64,000 bases of DNA from Serpula lacrymans var. lacrymans S7.9 (GCF_000218685.1 NW_006763302.1:37180-101179); one strand, 5' to 3'; positions 35,601 through 48,748 are shown, numbered from the stretch's first letter. Translations and numbers: made by a program. The notes: generated from the letters alone by a model not told the origin.

Positions 35601-36522
35601 ATGTACCAGGCATACAATGTTTGCAAAGGCCGAGACCTTGTACCTGAGATGGTATTTTTGTTGGGCCGTATGGGTAATAACAAGAAAGCGTTGACACTCA
35701 TTATCGAACGCCTGGGAGATGTACACCGCGTAAGGCTTTTAATCGCTGTTAGTCCATTATCCACTTGCTAATCGACATACAGGCCATCGAATTTGCTAAA
35801 GAACAAAGTGATGATGACCTTTGGGAAGATCTACTGAAGTACTCGGAGACCCGACCTGGTCAGTCAATATTCTCTAACATAACAAGACAACTATTTGAAC
35901 ATATTTTTCAGCATTTATCCGTGGCTTACTCGAGAACGTTGGCGCTGAGATCGATCCAATTCGCTTGATTCGACGCATCAAGAATGGATTAGAGATACCT
36001 GGACTGAAAGAGGCCTTGATCAAGATTCTCCACGACTTTCATTTGCAAATCTCGCTACTGGAAGGTTGTCAAACAATCTTAAACGGCGATAGTTCTGATC
36101 TCGCAAAGACACGACAAAAGGGCCAAACAGGGGGCTTTTTCGTCACAGGCACGTATTATTTCAGTTCACCTGGGCAGATGGATCTGACTAGTTAGTAGCT
36201 AAGAACACTTGTCCAATGTGCTCTGAATTATTATTACGGACGCCTCAAGATCTTCTGCTACTCTTCCTATGTCGCCATGTAGCTCACGCCTGTTGCGTTG
36301 CTGGCACAGAAGACTTACCTGAACAGCCAGACCCAGGTCTACTGAGAGTTGGATTGGTGGATCCTGTGGGGGTTGGGATGAGCGGCAAAATTGCCTTGTG
36401 AGTAATCCATTGGAAGATAATGTTACCTTACTTAACACTTCTTCAGTGCTTCTGTTGTACGAGCCAAAGTACACCAAGGGTGTCCAGTGTGTCACAAGAA
36501 AGTTGAAGGTGATCGGATGTAG
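32684..36522 (+). CDS. VPS41: VPS41, HOPS complex subunit
   Basis: Fifteen exons: 32684-33082, 33142-33283, 33340-33596, 33661-34441, 34494-34597, 34652-34744, 34802-34959, 35019-35256, 35318-35428, 35484-35561, 35610-35729, 35783-35858, 35912-36141, 36204-36397 and 36447-36522; 1,018 residues. A long acidic Ser/Glu/Asp N-terminus with a run of Asp (to ~110) leads into KYERIGGSLNDLL and a WD40-like propeller (SGIVHILDLTG, VCDMSLDASADFVATASMDG). The clathrin-heavy-chain repeat region follows (AYNVCKGRDLVPEMVFLLGR). A C-terminal RING-like finger is restored by splicing: CPMC...CRHVAHACC...CPVC. VPS41 links Rab7 membranes for fusion with the vacuole and also AP-3 traffic. RING loss by mis-splicing would be a common annotation error here. 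Confidence 0.92.
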
Positions 36523-36955
36523 CGATCATCTATTTTTCCTCATCTCCACACAATTTCAGGTGCTGCTTTTACGCTATATACCAAAGCATATTGTATTCGT
36601 AATCCTTACAAAGGTGCTACTCGTTTTCAAGTCACTCTCGCTCAACGTGACCAGTCGCGGAAAATGGTCCTGTTGCAGCTTGCAATAAGTATCTCAAAAC
36701 TTACACCTGAACTCGTCTGCAGCCGAGACTAATTTCAATACGTCATTGCACTAAGTAGAGCCACTAAGTAATTATGATTTTGATCACAGCCTTAGTCCCA
36801 TGACCCAGGGTGACTGAGTTTCCATGATAAAGTTGGCACAGCTCTGGGAGATCATCCAAACTGTTCTTAACCATAGTGTGGCACTCACCATATGGTTCTG
36901 ACGACACACCGTGATTGAGACATAATTATACATTCACCGCGATACCGAGTTTTGG
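36523..36955. other. Intergenic
   Basis: 433 bp between VPS41 and the Nudix gene, both on the plus strand. No gene or RNA recognised. Confidence 0.5.
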
Positions 36956-39014
36956 ATGCCTTCCGACATACCCCGCCGCCAGACTAATTTTCTGAAATAT
37001 CATAGATTGCCACTTGACCACTTCGAATCAGCACTACCGACTCTCAAGGAAGAGTCCAGACAGTACGTATGGTCAACCGTGGGACTAGTAATGGCACACT
37101 CTAAAGGCCATTATCAGATGCATTCAGAATTTACTCAGGTACCGTAGTCACCATCCAACAGCGAAGTTTCCACGAACAAGAAGTGCAGCAGTACTGGTCC
37201 CATTATTCGTCGGACGTGCAGGAGATCTCTATGTGTTGCTCAGCCGGTCAGCATGGATCAACGTTCCACTTGAATGACGATACACTAACTTTTCGTATTC
37301 ATATCAATATCTTCCTAGGCGGTCAGCAGAGTTGAGATCATATGCCGGAGACACATCCCTCCCTGGCGGGAAGGTGGAGGCACAGGACAAGACTTTGGAG
37401 GATACAGCAGTGAGTGACTAGATCAAATAAAAGTAAAAATCGGATTAATCCCAATGTTCATTGGCGTCTAGAGACGCGAGGCATTCGAAGAGGTGCGGCA
37501 TGTTTGACCAGCTTCTCCAATTCTTCTGACGACAAGTCTAGGTTGGAATTGTTCAAGATAAAGAAAAAGTGCCGCTATTGTGTGTGATGGAGCCATTTCT
37601 GGCTGGAAACCAAACGATAGTAACACCGTATGTATATAATGTTCTACCAATGTGATACCACTGACCTTGATCCGCCTAGTGTCGTGGTCCTCATCCTTGA
37701 TAAAACCCTTCAGGTATGTTCCAGTTTCTCTCATATTTTATAGTATTCTGATCCCACTCAAGCCCATCCTTAATGTATCAGAGGTCGCGTCTATCTTTTC
37801 GCATCCTCTTGTTTCTTTTCTTTCCTCAGACCCTCCTTTCCCATCCGAACCCGAAACTGTCGAGGTTTCATATCATACTGCTAGAGATCACACCTGGTCT
37901 AAACATGGGATTGTCCGTGTTCACAGCTTCCTCACAGGTCGCGAAGCAGGTGGCATCAAACCTGTGTTCGGGCTGACTGCGTACGTCCTTTCATTAACTG
38001 GATGATGGCCCCTAATCTCATCTGAATTCACCAATTCATATACCAATTATTAACCCTCCTCCAACCAGCAACATTCTTATACACACGGCCATGGTCGGTT
38101 ATGCTCGTACTCCAGATTTCGAAGTTCAACCGCCTAGCGCCCCAAGCATGGCCAAGCAAATTGCTCATGCGATACTAAGTGGTGGTGCGTTGCGTGCAGC
38201 TTATGACGCAGAAGGGCTAGATGCAGAGCGAGCTGTAAAAGACTTGTTAAGGAGAAGATGGGTCCTTGGTGGATTTAGCAAGGTGGGCCGAGAAAGAAGT
38301 TCAAGTAAGGGTTTAGGGCGAAGAGGTAGTAAAGGGGGTGGAAGTAAAGTCCAGAAGGGCGATGGTGGAGGATCTGGGAGCTGGGGAGACCCCAAACTAG
38401 TCGAGGAGTGGAAAGGACTTGGTAAGGAATGGATGGAGCTACTCGGCGAGAGACAGAAGCAGGACGCGGCATCAAACAAAGTTAACAACGCCACGGGGCC
38501 TTCCACTAGCAAAGCTCAAAACGGTAGTATCGAGGAGAAGATTGATATGCGCATAGAGTGGATCATGGAACAGGTGAATATCTATAAAGCTTGGATTGTA
38601 GAGCAGGAGCGACGAGGTGGTGATGTGAGTAAGCCGGTGGAGAAGCTTCGCAAACAAATTGAGAAGTCCAATGCTTTGATAAGAAAGATACGTATCAGTG
38701 CAGACGGAAGCGAGTCAGGTCAGGACGGTGGGGGTTCTTTTCCTATGATCGGGGGGAAATCCATGGATGATCTGGGCAGATGTTTGGAAGCAACAAAGAA
38801 CGGCGTGGATGAAGATCTAGAGAGGGGTAAAGAAGGCTCAAAGGCAGGCAACAGCGAGAGACAGAAGGGTCTAGGCAGAGGACTGGAGGATATAAGGAGC
38901 GGGTTTGAAGCGATGAACAGCGCTGGGGACTTGGGCGGGCACGGTCGGTCAAAACATGCGAGACGCAAGGATACCGAGCAGCTTTCGTGGAAGAAAAGAG
39001 ATGCGAAACTTTGA
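36956..39014 (+). CDS. Nudix hydrolase, CoA-diphosphatase-like, with long C-terminal extension
   Basis: Eight exons: 36956-37062, 37139-37246, 37319-37409, 37472-37492 (21 nt), 37542-37627, 37680-37713, 37763-37980 and 38069-39014; 536 residues. The Nudix box is assembled from three exons: PGGKVEAQDKT then RREAFEEVG. AAVLVPLFVG before it and LRSYAGDTSLPGG match the NUDT7/8-PCD1 group that cleaves CoA or similar nucleotide diphosphates, often in peroxisomes. HTWSKHGIVRVHSF follows. After about residue 330 comes a Gly/Lys/Ser-rich, charged extension (for example KGLGRRGSKGGGSK, then coiled-coil-like IEEKIDMRIEWIMEQ) unlike the compact bacterial enzymes; its role is unknown. Confidence 0.8.
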
Positions 39015-40479
39015 AATAATTTTGTAACTATACCCCCCGTGTTTGTCTCTCCTTCGTGTCATTATTTTAACCTCATAATGAATACTAGTAAGCTGCTTCC
39101 AAGTACCTGAACTTGTTACGCGTAAGCTTGGTATATTGACAGTATTTCTTTTAGTTACTGGAGACATTGTCAGGAGTGCAGCATGCACATGGACCAGCAG
39201 ACGATAGTATTATAATTATACAACTTAGGATGCGACGAAAGATGCAAGGTCAAAGAATCATGGGCAATTCCCCAACATATACATGACAAGCCCTTTTGCT
39301 GATGGACCAATTTCGATCTTGTATCGAAGATCTTCCGGTAATAGCCATCAGAGAGACTTGAAGTAACTGTAGTGTAATTAATGCATTATCCCCGTTTGCA
39401 TCCTGGGAGGTCTCAGGAGATACAAGAACAGCTTGAAAATGACTTACCATACCATTTACGATGCCCGATTTCACAGAAGACCAGATATAAACGGTAAGCT
39501 TTGCAGTATTTACGAAGGGTGAACCTGTGCGTGAACATCGCTTTGCGACTCATAAACAAAATATTTACATCTGTTGGTGATGTTATCCATTTGGATATTG
39601 GACTGGGTGGGGTGGGACCAGGAAGTTTATCACTGAAATCATACAATCATGAGACAACTCACCTTTTAGTGCCAGACATGCATGTGCAAAGCACTTACGT
39701 TGCATTGTATTATTCCAGATGGAATGGAAAATCCATGAATGATAGTATTGAGAGGATATATCAACTGGAATTTCTAAAACCACGTTATAAGCATCGCCAT
39801 TGGTGCCCGCTTTATTTGCTGAATACTTGGAAAATATCAAGGTGTGGTGACCACTTAGCTAGTGCTAATGAAAGTTTAAGTACGTTAATGAGTTAGCATC
39901 AGAGGGTTAGTCTCCCTTGCTGACCTAATTCAATATATTGATGATAGTCGATCGATATCTTGTAGCAGGCCATAGAAGACAGCCGTTTTGCCACCTCCTG
40001 AGCTCGTCGTTCTTGTGAAAGCCATTGACTTTGTTCAGGTTGTATAGCTGCTATGCCAGCATTAGAATACATATATCAATGTATCACCAGTATATATTTT
40101 TTCGTCTGATTTCACTAAGTCCTTGCTCTATCTACGCAATGCCGAATAGGCCGTTAAGCCGATGTGTGCCGTGCATTTTTTTCTCTGCTTAAAACCACCG
40201 AACGGGGGCACCCACCAAATCAGCGTTATATTGGACTAGACTATCAGAGGGTTAGAACACTTGTCATTGAGTTGCTTTACTTTAAACCATCCATGCTTCA
40301 CTACAAGCATAACAAATGAATTATTACAAAGTCAGCTGTGTCAAATTGGCCGACGCTAAATTTTCTTGTACAAATAACACACTTCCTTGTGTCTGATTAC
40401 GCGCCACCATAGTCAAATCAGCATTATTGATCATTTAAACCGTCATTTGGACAAACAAGTTTTCGGTCTTTCGTGCATC
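39015..40479. other. Intergenic with a possible 332-bp insertion
   Basis: No gene supported; the frame at 39501-39896 (plus) has no family resemblance. A 13-nt direct repeat, atcagagggttag, at 39898-39910 and 40243-40255 may be a target duplication around an unknown insertion. Confidence 0.4.
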
Positions 40480-41371
40480 TCACTGTATTTTAGCATTTGA
40501 AAAATCAAGTTCCGGATGAGAGGCTTGGAACTTTTTCAACGTCTGAGAGGCCCTGGTTAGAATTCAAGTAAGATCAACTGTACGTACTACTCACCTCCAT
40601 CTTTTTAATCTCGTCGGAAGTGGGCTTGCCCATTTGCTAAAGCCAGAAATCAGAGTCAGTGCTTGCAAATTGTGTCAAATAACCCACCTTCTGCTGATTA
40701 TCAAACTGTGAATCGTTGTATTAGCAATGTAGAACATATTATAACTTAGCACTTATCCCATACCATCATCTTTTCGACCATGCCTCTGTAATACATTGTG
40801 TAAGATGAGCTAGTGGATACAGATAATCTCACTTACCTGGTTTCACCATCAAGGTCGCCCAATTTACTATTCTCGGGTTGAATTTTGCGTGTATCAATCT
40901 TGGGATGGTGTGTCAAGACATTTTCCCACCATTGCTGTTGGTTCAGTTTTTCGAGATGAATATGAATAGCCTCCTGATCCTCTATTGTGGAATGCCTTAA
41001 TACTGTAGAAGATCGAAGCGCACATTGCCACTCACCGATTGTCCAGGTACTATCTTCAACTTTAATCTGCTTGCACAACTCACCATCAAGGATCTTATCC
41101 TTGCCTTTGAGACCGACGCTCAATTTGGACTTTTGCATCACTATAACTAAATCTCTTGCACGTGTGCCTTTTGGCATTGGAACGATGATGTCGACCTCTC
41201 CTAGCTCTTGTCGCCATCGATAAGGCAATGCTTTACAGGGTTGCTCAGTAACGATAAGAAGTGAGACGTTTCATTCGTACCAGCCTGTTCTGCATCCTCT
41301 CGTGCTTTGTCCTCAGCATCTTTAACCTCCCTTTCCTCCTTCGAAAGCTTATCGTATTCGCCGTCAGTCAT
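40480..41371 (-). CDS. nudC: NudC nuclear movement protein
   Basis: Seven exons: 41371-41281, 41230-41036, 40981-40837, 40785-40764, 40705-40688 (18 nt), 40636-40595 and 40542-40480; 191 residues, the usual size of fungal NudC. The CS/p23-like core has YRWRQELGEVDIIVPMPKGT, KSKLSVGLKG, ILDGEL and STWTIED, then WWENVLTHHPKIDTRKIQPE. The conserved tail is KLGDLDGETRGMVEKMM and FQASHPELDFSNAKI. NudC works with dynein/LIS1 and Hsp90 in nuclear positioning and hyphal growth. The start is the ATG of MTDGEYDKLSKEERE. Two very small exons (22 and 18 nt) near the 3' end are needed to keep the frame. Confidence 0.93.
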
Positions 41372-42183
41372 GGAGATGAAGAGATCTAAGACTTTTGATA
41401 TCCGATAACTGACGATGCAAAGACAAGGAGCTAACTTTGTTTATCGTTGTGTATCTTCTCGGACTCTCCTAGCGCAACAAAATCGTTACAAATGTGGAAG
41501 TTTACAGTTTGAAAGTCAGCGACTACCAAGGACTTGTGTCAATCTGTAGTATGATAAGTTAGTCTAAGTATCTGGCAGGCATCTCATCGCAACGAAGGTT
41601 CGGATTCTACATAATCAAGTGGCGAAAATACAGGCATTTCCTGGAAGTTGAATAATGGTACGGTGGTAAGTCGCGAAGATATATCGGCGAGCATGAAGAA
41701 TCGTTTGGCTGATTTAACTCGTAGACACCATGTCGAGGCCAGAAACTGGCGATGATGCATCTAGTATGCCAATCGTGGGGGGAATATGTAAAACCCTCGA
41801 TGTCCCTGGCGATCCCTGGACGTGTAAAGGATTTAGTCCACTTGCCTGGCTTCAAACATCGCCGAAATACACAGTTTACATGTCAATCCCCAGTCTATCT
41901 ATTTCATACCTATTTCATTCTTAAGTATGGATGGCAGGTCAGGTGAAAGATCCCGACTCTCCCCTCCAATGAAATTAGGCCAATTTTTTGGCTCCTTTAA
42001 AGGCAGTGCCCCCCCCCCCCCCCCCCTATTCGTGTACCAATAACTCTTAACACTTTCATTGTTAATCAGATATTGAGATGGCATGACCCTTATAAAACAA
42101 ATTGCGTCCTTGATACAAGCTAAACATTATCTGATACATACGTGATATCATGATAACGATGGAGCTACTTTTTACTTGTACAT
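41372..42183. other. Intergenic with a poly-C run
   Basis: A run of about 19 C at 42009-42027 is the main landmark. No gene recognised. Confidence 0.5.
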
Positions 42184-44599
42184 TCACTGGGATTCTTCAG
42201 GCTTTGGTTCTCGTGCTTGGACTTCCACGTCGGTCTCCAGGACCTCTGGAACTTCCTCTGGCTCCTCGCCCTCTTGGGGTAATATGAGGTTAAGTATTAC
42301 GGCCACAATACCAGAAACCAAGACTAAACGCAATTGTAAGTATTTTGCATTTCCTGGGTGCAGAGTTAAACTCACAAGGCGTGCTTAGCACAATCGTTAT
42401 AGACTCAAAAAGCCCTTGTAGGCCAACGTTTGCATTTTGCACACCATCAAAAAGATAAGTGAAAACGTCAGGTACGATGAGGTCGCCTATGCCGAACGAC
42501 AATGCGGCAGCAAGGACGAAGCGATCCCGCCGTGTGAACCGCACGTAAGAAAGCACGCGAATACCAGAAACCGCAACGCTGGCAAATAAGAACGTCGTAA
42601 CTCCTCCAAGAACGGGATTTGGGACTTGGGGAATGAAATAGCTTATGAAACCGATAGTAAAGCAAGATAAGGAGGAAACTCACTAGCAAGGAAAAAGCCT
42701 GAGATCTTGCCTAACACACCGAACATTATCAGAAAGACACAGCACCATCGTCCAGCAGAACGGTTTGCGCAGCGTGTGATAGCGATAACGCCGTTATTCT
42801 GCGAAAAGCGATTACTATACATCGATTCGGGTTATAAAGGCTGCGCGGTCACCTGTGCAAATATCGACAATGGAGTCACAGTAAATAGTGCAGATATAAA
42901 CCCGCCTAAACCATCACTCTATCATTGCAACCCAGTGCGATAATTAGTACACGGGCGATAAAATGATCACTGAAGACATACGAGGACACCACCTTGAATT
43001 CTTGAATCAAAGTCTTCTCCATCGACCTCAACGCGAGAGACCTCGGCGGATGCTGTGATGTCTCCAATAGCCTCCATCGTTGTAGAAACTGGAAAATGTC
43101 AGATATTTCTTCGCATAGGTAGTCATCACCAACCATAGACCGCCAGCATGGGTAATATAGCGGGGGGATATACTCCTATTTTAAACCGATGGACCCTATA
43201 GTATGGTTGGTGCCAGTAAGACATACTACTACATACCAGCTGTAAAATATAAGACTTACCAAAGAAATGTAACTACGGGCGCTGTAGTGATACTGCTCCC
43301 ATCAATATACCCCGTGGCACCTGAGACAACGCATCCCACAGCGAGCCCGACGATAATACTTGCGTTCTTCAAAAAAGGCGAACCAAAGAGTTCTGTCAAG
43401 ATGATACTGATGAAGGATAGGAATCCAAGGCCGATAAATTCAGGGGATCCCCACCTATCAACATATCAATATGTTGGCCCAATTACAAAAGTAAATTAGA
43501 TCCAGAGTAGGCCGACTCACGGGAGAGCTTTTGGCGCCTGTGTACTTGGACAAAGCATATATATTCCACTAGTAGGGCGTGACTGGCAGCCATTTGACCC
43601 ACCTCCCCAGTCTGGGATACCAGAAGATCCGACTAGCGATGCGCCAATCATCAGAATGACTGTTCCTGCAGATGCCCGCATTTGTGACCTCAGAGTAAAT
43701 TTGCAGCGGGAGCACTGAATTACAAAGTTTACGAACCAGTAACCATTGGGGGAAAGATGCGTTGTAAAATTCGCGGAGGGACGAAAGACAAGCCGACTTC
43801 GAGGAGAGAACAGATGAGAGATGTGCCTGCAAATAAATGCCCTCCGTCATTGACATACGCAGCGCCATTAGCGCAACTACTTACCTAGTACCATCCCGTA
43901 CGCGTCAGGACAAGCCCCGCGAATCATTGTACCATCAGAAGCTGTTGTAGAGGGGCATGTTCCATTGCTGTACATTGCTGAAAAAATCTGGCGCAATTTA
44001 ATCGGAATTATTAAACTGACAAGTAAGAAGGCTTGGTACTCACTGCATCTGCCGTGCTAAGGGTAGCAAAGCTGGTGCCTACGACAGAGAGTAGCCCAGT
44101 ACCGAGATAATAACCTTTGAAGAGCTTCATACGGGACATTTGGACAAGACTGAGTATCCCTGCAAGATACATGCTCTGTTAATCTCACTTCAAGAAGATA
44201 TAGAATATCCATACCACATCCTATGAGAGATGCAGAAATCATGTACGCCGAAGTCTCGCCGTCGAGAGCAAGAGAGCTTGCAAATATGATGGGTGGTGTA
44301 ATCAGCCCAGCAAGCATCGCAAGTGAGTGCTGCAGACCGCATGCCATCGCAAGCACCAAAGGAAGCTCTGCGTCGAGAGCGTAAAACGGCGGGGCCCGTG
44401 GCCTCATGCTTTTGCGTCCACCGATGGAAAAAGGAAGAGTAGGGGTACAGAGCCAAGTATAATTGTAGTTACCCAGCCAGCCGTGCTTGGTGGTCAGCTT
44501 ACGATGAACGCGGGCTACCCCATGTTTAATGCCCATACGCCAGCTTGTATGCATGGGCGCCGTTGAAGGCGGTTGCTGGTCAACCACAGATGATGACAT
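42184..44599 (-). CDS. NCS2 urate/xanthine permease (UapA-like)
   Basis: Twelve exons: 44599-44215, 44159-44044, 43987-43885, 43826-43737, 43665-43521, 43454-43260, 43195-43134, 43088-42982, 42918-42853, 42798-42684, 42624-42376 and 42323-42184; 590 residues. The NCS2 signature QNNGVIAITR lies near residue 423 and is completed across an intron. Other marks are MACGLQHSLAMLAGLITPP, CPDAYGMVLGTSLICSLLEV, RIFPPMVTGTVILMIGASL, GSPEFIGLGFLSF and TTMEAIGDITA. About 12-14 membrane helices are expected. The protein imports uric acid and xanthine with protons in Aspergillus relatives. A charged Glu-rich tail ends the protein. The acceptor at 42624 gives AIPNPVLGG; an alternative AG upstream would break the frame. 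Confidence 0.93.
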
Positions 44600-44891
44600 A
44601 TGTAGGTCCTTGGTTCAATTCCTTGCTTGAAAGTCTGCTCCAGTTACAAGTCCTGCGACAAGGTGGTTGGGGACGAAGAATTGCATCACTTATCGCACTG
44701 AATAAAAGGGATTTGCACTGCTTCCACTCTCCCGCGATAAAGCAAGTTACGATACTGTTTAGCGTGGAGAGATAAGGACCTGCTAAAAACTTATCGCGAA
44801 TGTCACGTGCTTAAATTAAGCACATGATGCGGACGCGGTTATCCCTAAAACTAAAAATACAGCTGTCATACATGTCATACTAACCACAAGC

Positions 44892-46894
44892 TTATAGCGA
44901 TGTATTATCCTCCCATTCATCATCTATGTTCATGTCGCCTTCTATTATTGACCCTGCACGTCCACCTCGCTCCATCGCACCGGGGATATCCATAATTCCA
45001 ACGGTCCTCAGCCCAAACGCCTCCGGATTCGCGCTACGTGCAAGTGCGCGTTTGTATGTTTCGTCCCATTGCGTATCACTGCGAAAAAACCTCCGTCGAC
45101 CCTTCCTTCCCGGGTGTCCGTCTGGATCTACATCAACGTGCTTATTCGTGAGGATGCTCATACGTGTTCTGTGCCGTCGTCTACGATCAGCCGAGTCGTC
45201 ATCAGACTCCCACTGGTAAGGATCTGTGTCATCCGACTCGTCTGATTCTTCTTCTTCTTGTAAATTATATACTAAACGCGAATACTCTGATCTCTTTTCA
45301 ATTAATAACCGTGTCTTTTAATTGACTGCCCAGAGGTGGAACTCACGCGCTAATCGCTCGTCTAGTTCGTTTCTCGAATTCTCATCACCATCGTCCCAAT
45401 ACCCAAGATGTTGTCCCAGGCTCTCCCTTGGCACATCATGCATGCCAACGGAAGGAGGACCCGGTAAGGCCCCAAGCTGCTCCAAGGCTGTAGTCCTAAT
45501 AAAACTGTATAAATTCTCTTCCAGGCCCGAAATACGTAAATTCATTTACCTAACCTTGTCTAAGGACCCGTCCCGCACGTTCAAATCCTCCATATTGTTC
45601 TCCGGAACCTCAAGCCGATATCGTGGACCAAACCACTCAAAGTATTCGTTCCACGGGAGCTTCTCATCAATTGTATCTTCAATGCCGAGTGCACATGCAG
45701 TCTCGTATGTCCATACTCGAGCAACGTTTTTTATCGTATAGCCTCCACCACCAAGCAAGATTAGAGGTATATTTTGCTTCCTGAGAAACTGGACGCAGTG
45801 CGCATGGCCATGCATTGTGATATTGAAGCACCCCAATTTGTCTCCAGCAAGCGAATCTGCGCCGCATTGCAGCACAACGACAGATGGTGCGAAAACTTGC
45901 ATGCACTTTGAAACTATCTATGGGAAGAACCGTTGTTTAGGAAGATTCGTGTGTGATCAGTGTAAAACGAACCGGTTCAAAAATGCTCTTGAATGCCTCG
46001 TCCGTGAGCCCGTCTTTGAGTGGCACGTTGACCGCATAACCCTTGCCCTTTCCTCTTCCACAATCGTCCTGCGTCCCTGTCCCCGGGAAGTATTCGCCAA
46101 ACTTATGAAAAGAACATGTCATCACGCGATCTGTGGTGTAAAACGCCTCCTCTACTCCATCCCCATGATGGCAATCGATATCGATATATAACACCCTCGA
46201 GTATGTCCGCAACAACTCAAGGATCCCAAGCACTATGTCGTTGATATAACAAAATCCAGATGCCTCCCGTTTTTTCGCATGGTGTAGCCCGCCAGCCCAA
46301 TTAATTGCAATATCCACGGCACCAGATGATATACGTTGCGCTGCGCCTGAGAGAATTCGATTGTTTCCATCTTCGCGATATGAATCAAGTACTCACATAT
46401 AGAACCTCCTGCAGAAATTGTGCAAAAGTCGAAAACACCCTCGAATGCTGGGTTGTCCTCACCCATTAAAACTAATTGAATAATGGCGTGAGCGCATACG
46501 CAAGGGATAAAGGTAGTGTAAACGTACACCTCGTGCCGTGATAGGTCAATTGCTCTGCAGTCTCTGGAGTAACCCGGTTCAGAAAGTGAACATACTCATC
46601 TGTATGGAACGACGTCATAGCCTCCGGAGAGGCACGCTTTGGCCGCTACATACGGTCTGGCTAAGAAATGTGATGAGCAGAATAAAGAATTACCGCACTA
46701 ATATATGCATTTTATCAAGCATGTCGTACGCTGAAACGAGATCGTGAGTGATTCGTATGCGGTGAGGTTTCATTGGATGACCGAGTCCCATATGTGAAAA
46801 ACCGACATCGCCTGTAAAGTTTATTTATTAGTATGCTCCCCAGAGTTAACTTGACCATACCATCATAGTAGTAAGCCACGCGTCTCTTGGACAT
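44892..46894 (-). CDS. Class I histone deacetylase, HOS2/HDAC3-type
   Basis: Eight exons: 46894-46861, 46811-46699, 46645-46528, 46471-46397, 46346-45973, 45917-45550, 45495-45347 and 45256-44892; 531 residues. Starts [15 protein letters not shown]. The catalytic region has [19 protein letters not shown] (near 130), [16 protein letters not shown] with the zinc-binding residues, [33 protein letters not shown] and GGGGYT (near 294). [18 protein letters not shown] and VGMHDVP favour HOS2/HDAC3 over RPD3. The C-terminal 150 residues are acidic and Arg-rich ([19 protein letters not shown]). It removes acetyl groups from histone tails in a Set3/SMRT-type complex. The exon-3 donor must be gtacgt at 46527 to keep the frame. 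Confidence 0.92.
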
Positions 46895-47168
46895 GGTAAA
46901 GGTATGAGAACACGACTAATGAACAAAGGTTCGAAGGCTTACAGGTGTTCGACTTCAAAAACAAACATACACAAGCAGAGATAAGATAAGATAAACGAAA
47001 CGGAATCAAAAGTGAAGATCTAGGTTTGGGTAAATCGAGGCATTGTGTTTAGTTTGCCAGTGCCTATAGGAGATTGTGGTGTGATGATGCAGTACTAAGA
47101 TCAATGCAATATAGTCCCAATGCAACTATGTAATGATAATGATATAGCCATTGCTCAACCTGAACAAG

Positions 47169-48748
47169 TCATCCCATGCGGGCTTTCTTCCTCGATGGTC
47201 CTAGTGGTCCACTACCCTGACTGCCCGCATATCCACCTGCGCTCAAACTAGCAAAACTTGCTGTACTACCAGGTTTCGACAACTGAGCCTGCACATGTGC
47301 CTGTGCCTGTGCTTGTGCTTGCGCCTGAGTTTGTGTTAAGCCTATCATGGACGGCGCCTCATCTTGAGTAATACGCCGTTGAGGTGGTAACTGATGCTGC
47401 GAGACATAATGAAATGCGCTAATCAAAGTAGGACCCTCTCAGACGGACGTACAGAAGCTGGGAGGATGAATATACTCACTTCCAAGTAGGTTTTGGTTCT
47501 TCTTGGAACCACTTGTGCTGAATTGCTTCTTTGGCTGTTAACCTGTTGTCCGGGTCGTAGGCGAATAACTGACGTAGTAGTTCATAGCCTTGTGGTGATC
47601 GAATACGACTGTGACACCATTCGGCAAGGCGGTTCTGGTATCTAAAATACTTAGACAATTGATCAACCTTGGTCGAACATGCAACTCACGGATCCAGACG
47701 CTTCATATTCTGATATTCCGGCATGTCTCGAACCCCAGGCCAGTCCTTTTCTATAAGACAGCTCAAGGCATTGTTGGTTTTAGGACGATGCAAGTCAATG
47801 TACACACCATCTGGAGTTCCCAATACTTCAAATATCTTCAAAAGCTGGTCCCGTTGAAATGGGACATTCTTCTTCGAGTCTAACTTGGCCTCCTCACCCT
47901 TGAATATTGGACGCAAGCTCGCCAGCTCGGCTATCACACAACCCACCGCCCAGCAATCGACAGCTTTGTTATAGTGTTTAGCGCCCATCAGCAACTCTGG
48001 TGCACGGTACCAGATGGTCACAACGACTTTGTCTCCAGCAAAAAGTGGCTGCAATGGTTGGTATATAAGCCTTGCTAGTCCAAGATCGCCGATTTTTACT
48101 ACGCCTTCAGCCGTAACAAGGATATTGGCGGGCTTGAGATCTCGGTGCAAGATGTGAGAAGCGTGCAAGTAGATAAGGCCATTGAAGAGCTGGTAGATCA
48201 GGGATTTCAAGACCTGGGAAGGAATTTGAATGCGCAGTGTTTGCGAATAGTGATGAATGACTTGCTATCAGACGTTATTAACACGAAGGTCGCAAGAACG
48301 AGTGGTGTGACAACAGACGCACAAGGAAATCGTGCTCGGCATAGTCAAAAACCATGTAGATAGACTTGTCCTCCAGAATAACCTCTTTCAGCGAAACAAC
48401 ATTATCGTGACATATCTCCCTATTGAGCTTGACATCATCATTGTTGTTAGTTTCGGTTAATTCCCAGAGATGGGTGGCTCTCACCGCTATCTCTCGGATT
48501 GCACTCTGGCTGATGCCAGTATAAGTGACGACATCTCCCTCCTTGTCTGGCTTGAATTTCTTGATTGCATGTATACGTCCGTCGGACTCTGTGCTTTGGG
48601 CCTTGTACACACGTCCATACGTGCCAGAAGAGATAAATCCAAGAATATTATACTTTGATGCTACTGTACGTCTTGCTGCATCCCGCTTGAGGCGGTAAAG
48701 GCGCATTGGATCAGACTGCAGAATATTGTGAGACCTTTCTTCGAGCAT
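47169..48748 (-). CDS. SSN3: Cyclin-dependent kinase 8 (Mediator kinase)
   Basis: Five exons: 48748-48485, 48427-48323, 48264-47690, 47641-47480 and 47418-47169; 451 residues. Marks of CDK8 are [14 protein letters not shown], the long insert before [10 protein letters not shown] (the SMSACRE-like helix), [11 protein letters not shown] near 163, [19 protein letters not shown] and [11 protein letters not shown]. The tail contains a Gln-Ala repeat ([15 protein letters not shown]) and Gly/Ser-rich sequence. With cyclin C it forms the Mediator kinase module and phosphorylates transcription factors and the polymerase II tail. The first intron (54-57 nt) has no stop codon and could be left in by gene finders. 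The gene is divergent from CHS5 with about 207 bp between starts. Confidence 0.92.

Noticed and set aside
39501..39896. 131-codon plus-strand frame
   Set aside because: No domain-like pattern, no splice-linked extension; lies in a long intergenic region.
42009..42027. Poly-C run as a regulatory site
   Set aside because: A simple homopolymer with no other evidence; similar C-runs occur near 6042 and 7889.
44590..44640. tRNA-like T arm (ggttcaattcc)
   Set aside because: No matching D arm, anticodon stem or acceptor pairing, and it overlaps the 5' end of the NCS2 permease gene.
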